Below are positions 63,506 to 64,000 of a stretch of DNA of 64,000 nucleotides, in pieces; position 1 is the first letter of the stretch, and each line of letters begins with the position of its first letter. The notes under the pieces are model-generated. The model was not told the DNA's origin and searched no databases. It saw only the letters and a list, made by a program, of their open reading frames with translations. Both the position numbers and the translations under genes were made by a program. Source of the stretch: Bradyrhizobium sp. SRS-191 (GTDB lineage: Bacteria > Pseudomonadota > Alphaproteobacteria > Rhizobiales > Xanthobacteraceae); assembly GCF_024586915.1 (NCBI RefSeq), contig NZ_JANBVS010000001.1:62001-126000 (forward strand), given 5' to 3'.

Positions 63506-63948
63506 GATGCGGCCCTTTCGCTCGCGGCGCGCAGCGCGCAGGCGCGGGCCATGGCGCGATCGACCAGGCGAATGATCTCGCCTTGGCCGTGACCGCGACC
63601 CGACAGCGTGCGGATCGCCGCGCGCTCGTCATCGCAGGCGCCGTAGCGGAGCAGGTCCTGCGCCATGGTCTCGATCTTGGCGGCGGTGAAGCCGTCAACA
63701 TTCCGCTCGTCATGGCCGGGCTTGACCCGGCCATCCATCATCTGTGCGACGATCTGTTCGTCGGAGGGGATGGATGCCCGGGTCAAGCCCGGGCATGACG
63801 ACTGAGAGGGCCGCGACGGCTCGGCCATAGCGGTGGCGACGGCGGCGAGCTGGGCGTCGAGCGCGGCGTCGAGCCGCTGCGCCGGCGGCAGATCGCGATG
63901 CTTCTGCCAGTTGATCAGCAGGTCGTCCGCATGCTGTTGCGAGGTCAT
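63502..63948 (-). CDS. Phage-type protein with in-frame palindromic repeat insert
   Basis: A 148-aa protein. The outer parts are ordinary coding sequence (HADDLLINWQKHRDLPPAQRLDAALDAQLA at the start; TAAKIETMAQDLLRYGACDDERAAIRTL at the end). In the middle, about 31 residues (CPGLTRASIPSDEQIVAQMM and the following DGRVKPGHDE) come from an inserted GTCATG-type repeat of 93 bp, a multiple of three, so the frame is kept. The C-terminus is helical. Function unknown. Confidence 0.65.
   Translation of the reverse strand: MTSQQHADDLLINWQKHRDLPPAQRLDAALDAQLAAVATAMAEPSRPSQSSCPGLTRASIPSDEQIVAQMMDGRVKPGHDERNVDGFTAAKIETMAQDLLRYGACDDERAAIRTLSGRGHGQGEIIRLVDRAMARACALRAASERAAS
63708..63800. repeat. 93-bp palindromic repeat inside a gene
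   Basis: CGTCATG at the left pairs with CATGACG at the right. Inner arms are CCGGGCTTGACCCGG and CCCGGGTCAAGCCCGGG. It is the same kind of element as the GTCATTCC/GGAATGAC repeat at 39149-39260 and belongs to the common rhizobial family seen between genes. Here it is exactly 31 codons long and in frame. Confidence 0.8.
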
Positions 63949-64000
63949 GAGCGTGTCCCAAAAAAAAGCGGCGGCCGAGCTGTCCTGGGCAGAGAACCCG

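Larger units (their letters stand above)
57100..64000. mobile_element. Integrative element at tRNA-Lys (right end off window)
   Basis: It has a tRNA-Lys attachment fragment at the left, a tyrosine integrase next to it, a putative excisionase-like gene overlapping the integrase, and then a minus-strand series of more than ten small genes with 1-4 nt overlaps. No structural phage genes, conjugation genes or replication genes are visible up to the window end. It could be the left arm of a prophage or a genomic island. The gene orientation (all minus, toward the integrase) fits a phage early or accessory operon. Confidence 0.82.

Overview
This is high-GC alphaproteobacterial DNA that reads like a Bradyrhizobium (Nitrobacteraceae) chromosome. 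The basis is gene content and gene style: an isocitrate lyase with a divergent ScfR-type regulator, a Leu/Ile/Val-type ABC transporter in G-F-K-H-M order, Der and RF3, many short Bradyrhizobium-style hypotheticals, and a 365-bp intergenic repeat whose spurious ORFs are familiar from that genus. Everything here is read by eye from the sequence; no database search was run.

Layout. 0-2.7 kb: end of a glycine-zipper protein, a Nudix protein, a group II truncated haemoglobin and a receiver protein. 2.7-3.7 kb: dispersed repeat. 3.7-13.2 kb: an aromatic-type catabolic island (outer-membrane channel, NodD-like LysR regulator with a good operator, C-C hydrolase, extradiol dioxygenase, Rieske ferredoxin, FAD monooxygenase, MFS transporter, cupin, FAH-family hydrolase, epimerase). 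13-16 kb: small hypotheticals and a NADAR protein. 16.0-18.2 kb: a Ro60/Rsr (TROVE-VWA) gene preceded on the same strand by four tandem Y-RNA-like elements. 18.8-24 kb: Acg-type nitroreductase, GST, MpaB-family oxygenase, histidine phosphatase, ArsC-like protein. 24-31 kb: the ABC transporter and a DUF47-Pit phosphate transport pair. 31-44.6 kb: prfC, MarR, two SGNH hydrolases, a pseudoprotease/LuxR pair, a racemase, NnrU, an acyl-CoA ligase, and the TPR-lipoprotein-der operon. 44.6-52.4 kb: scfR/aceA, an FG-GAP type I secretion substrate, LysE and a large membrane protein. 52.4-57.1 kb: second repeat copy, lipoproteins and an AT-rich HEPN-like gene. 57.1 kb to the end: an integrative element bounded on the left by a tRNA-Lys 3' fragment, with an integrase followed by a minus-strand chain of overlapping small genes.

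The most interesting locus is 16.0-18.2 kb. Each of the four RNAs has the same closing architecture: an outer helix, a conserved TGGTGA(A/G) / CCCGTTCC internal loop, and an inner helix. Two of them carry a tRNA mimic in circularly permuted order (T arm, acceptor stem closed by a short loop, D arm), the arrangement known for YrlA-type Y RNAs. The other two have the Ro-type stem but different inserts. This looks like an expanded set of Ro60-tethered RNAs beside their protein. The second interesting locus is the catabolic island, where the Rieske ferredoxin gene overlaps an extradiol dioxygenase gene and no ring-hydroxylating oxygenase is present.
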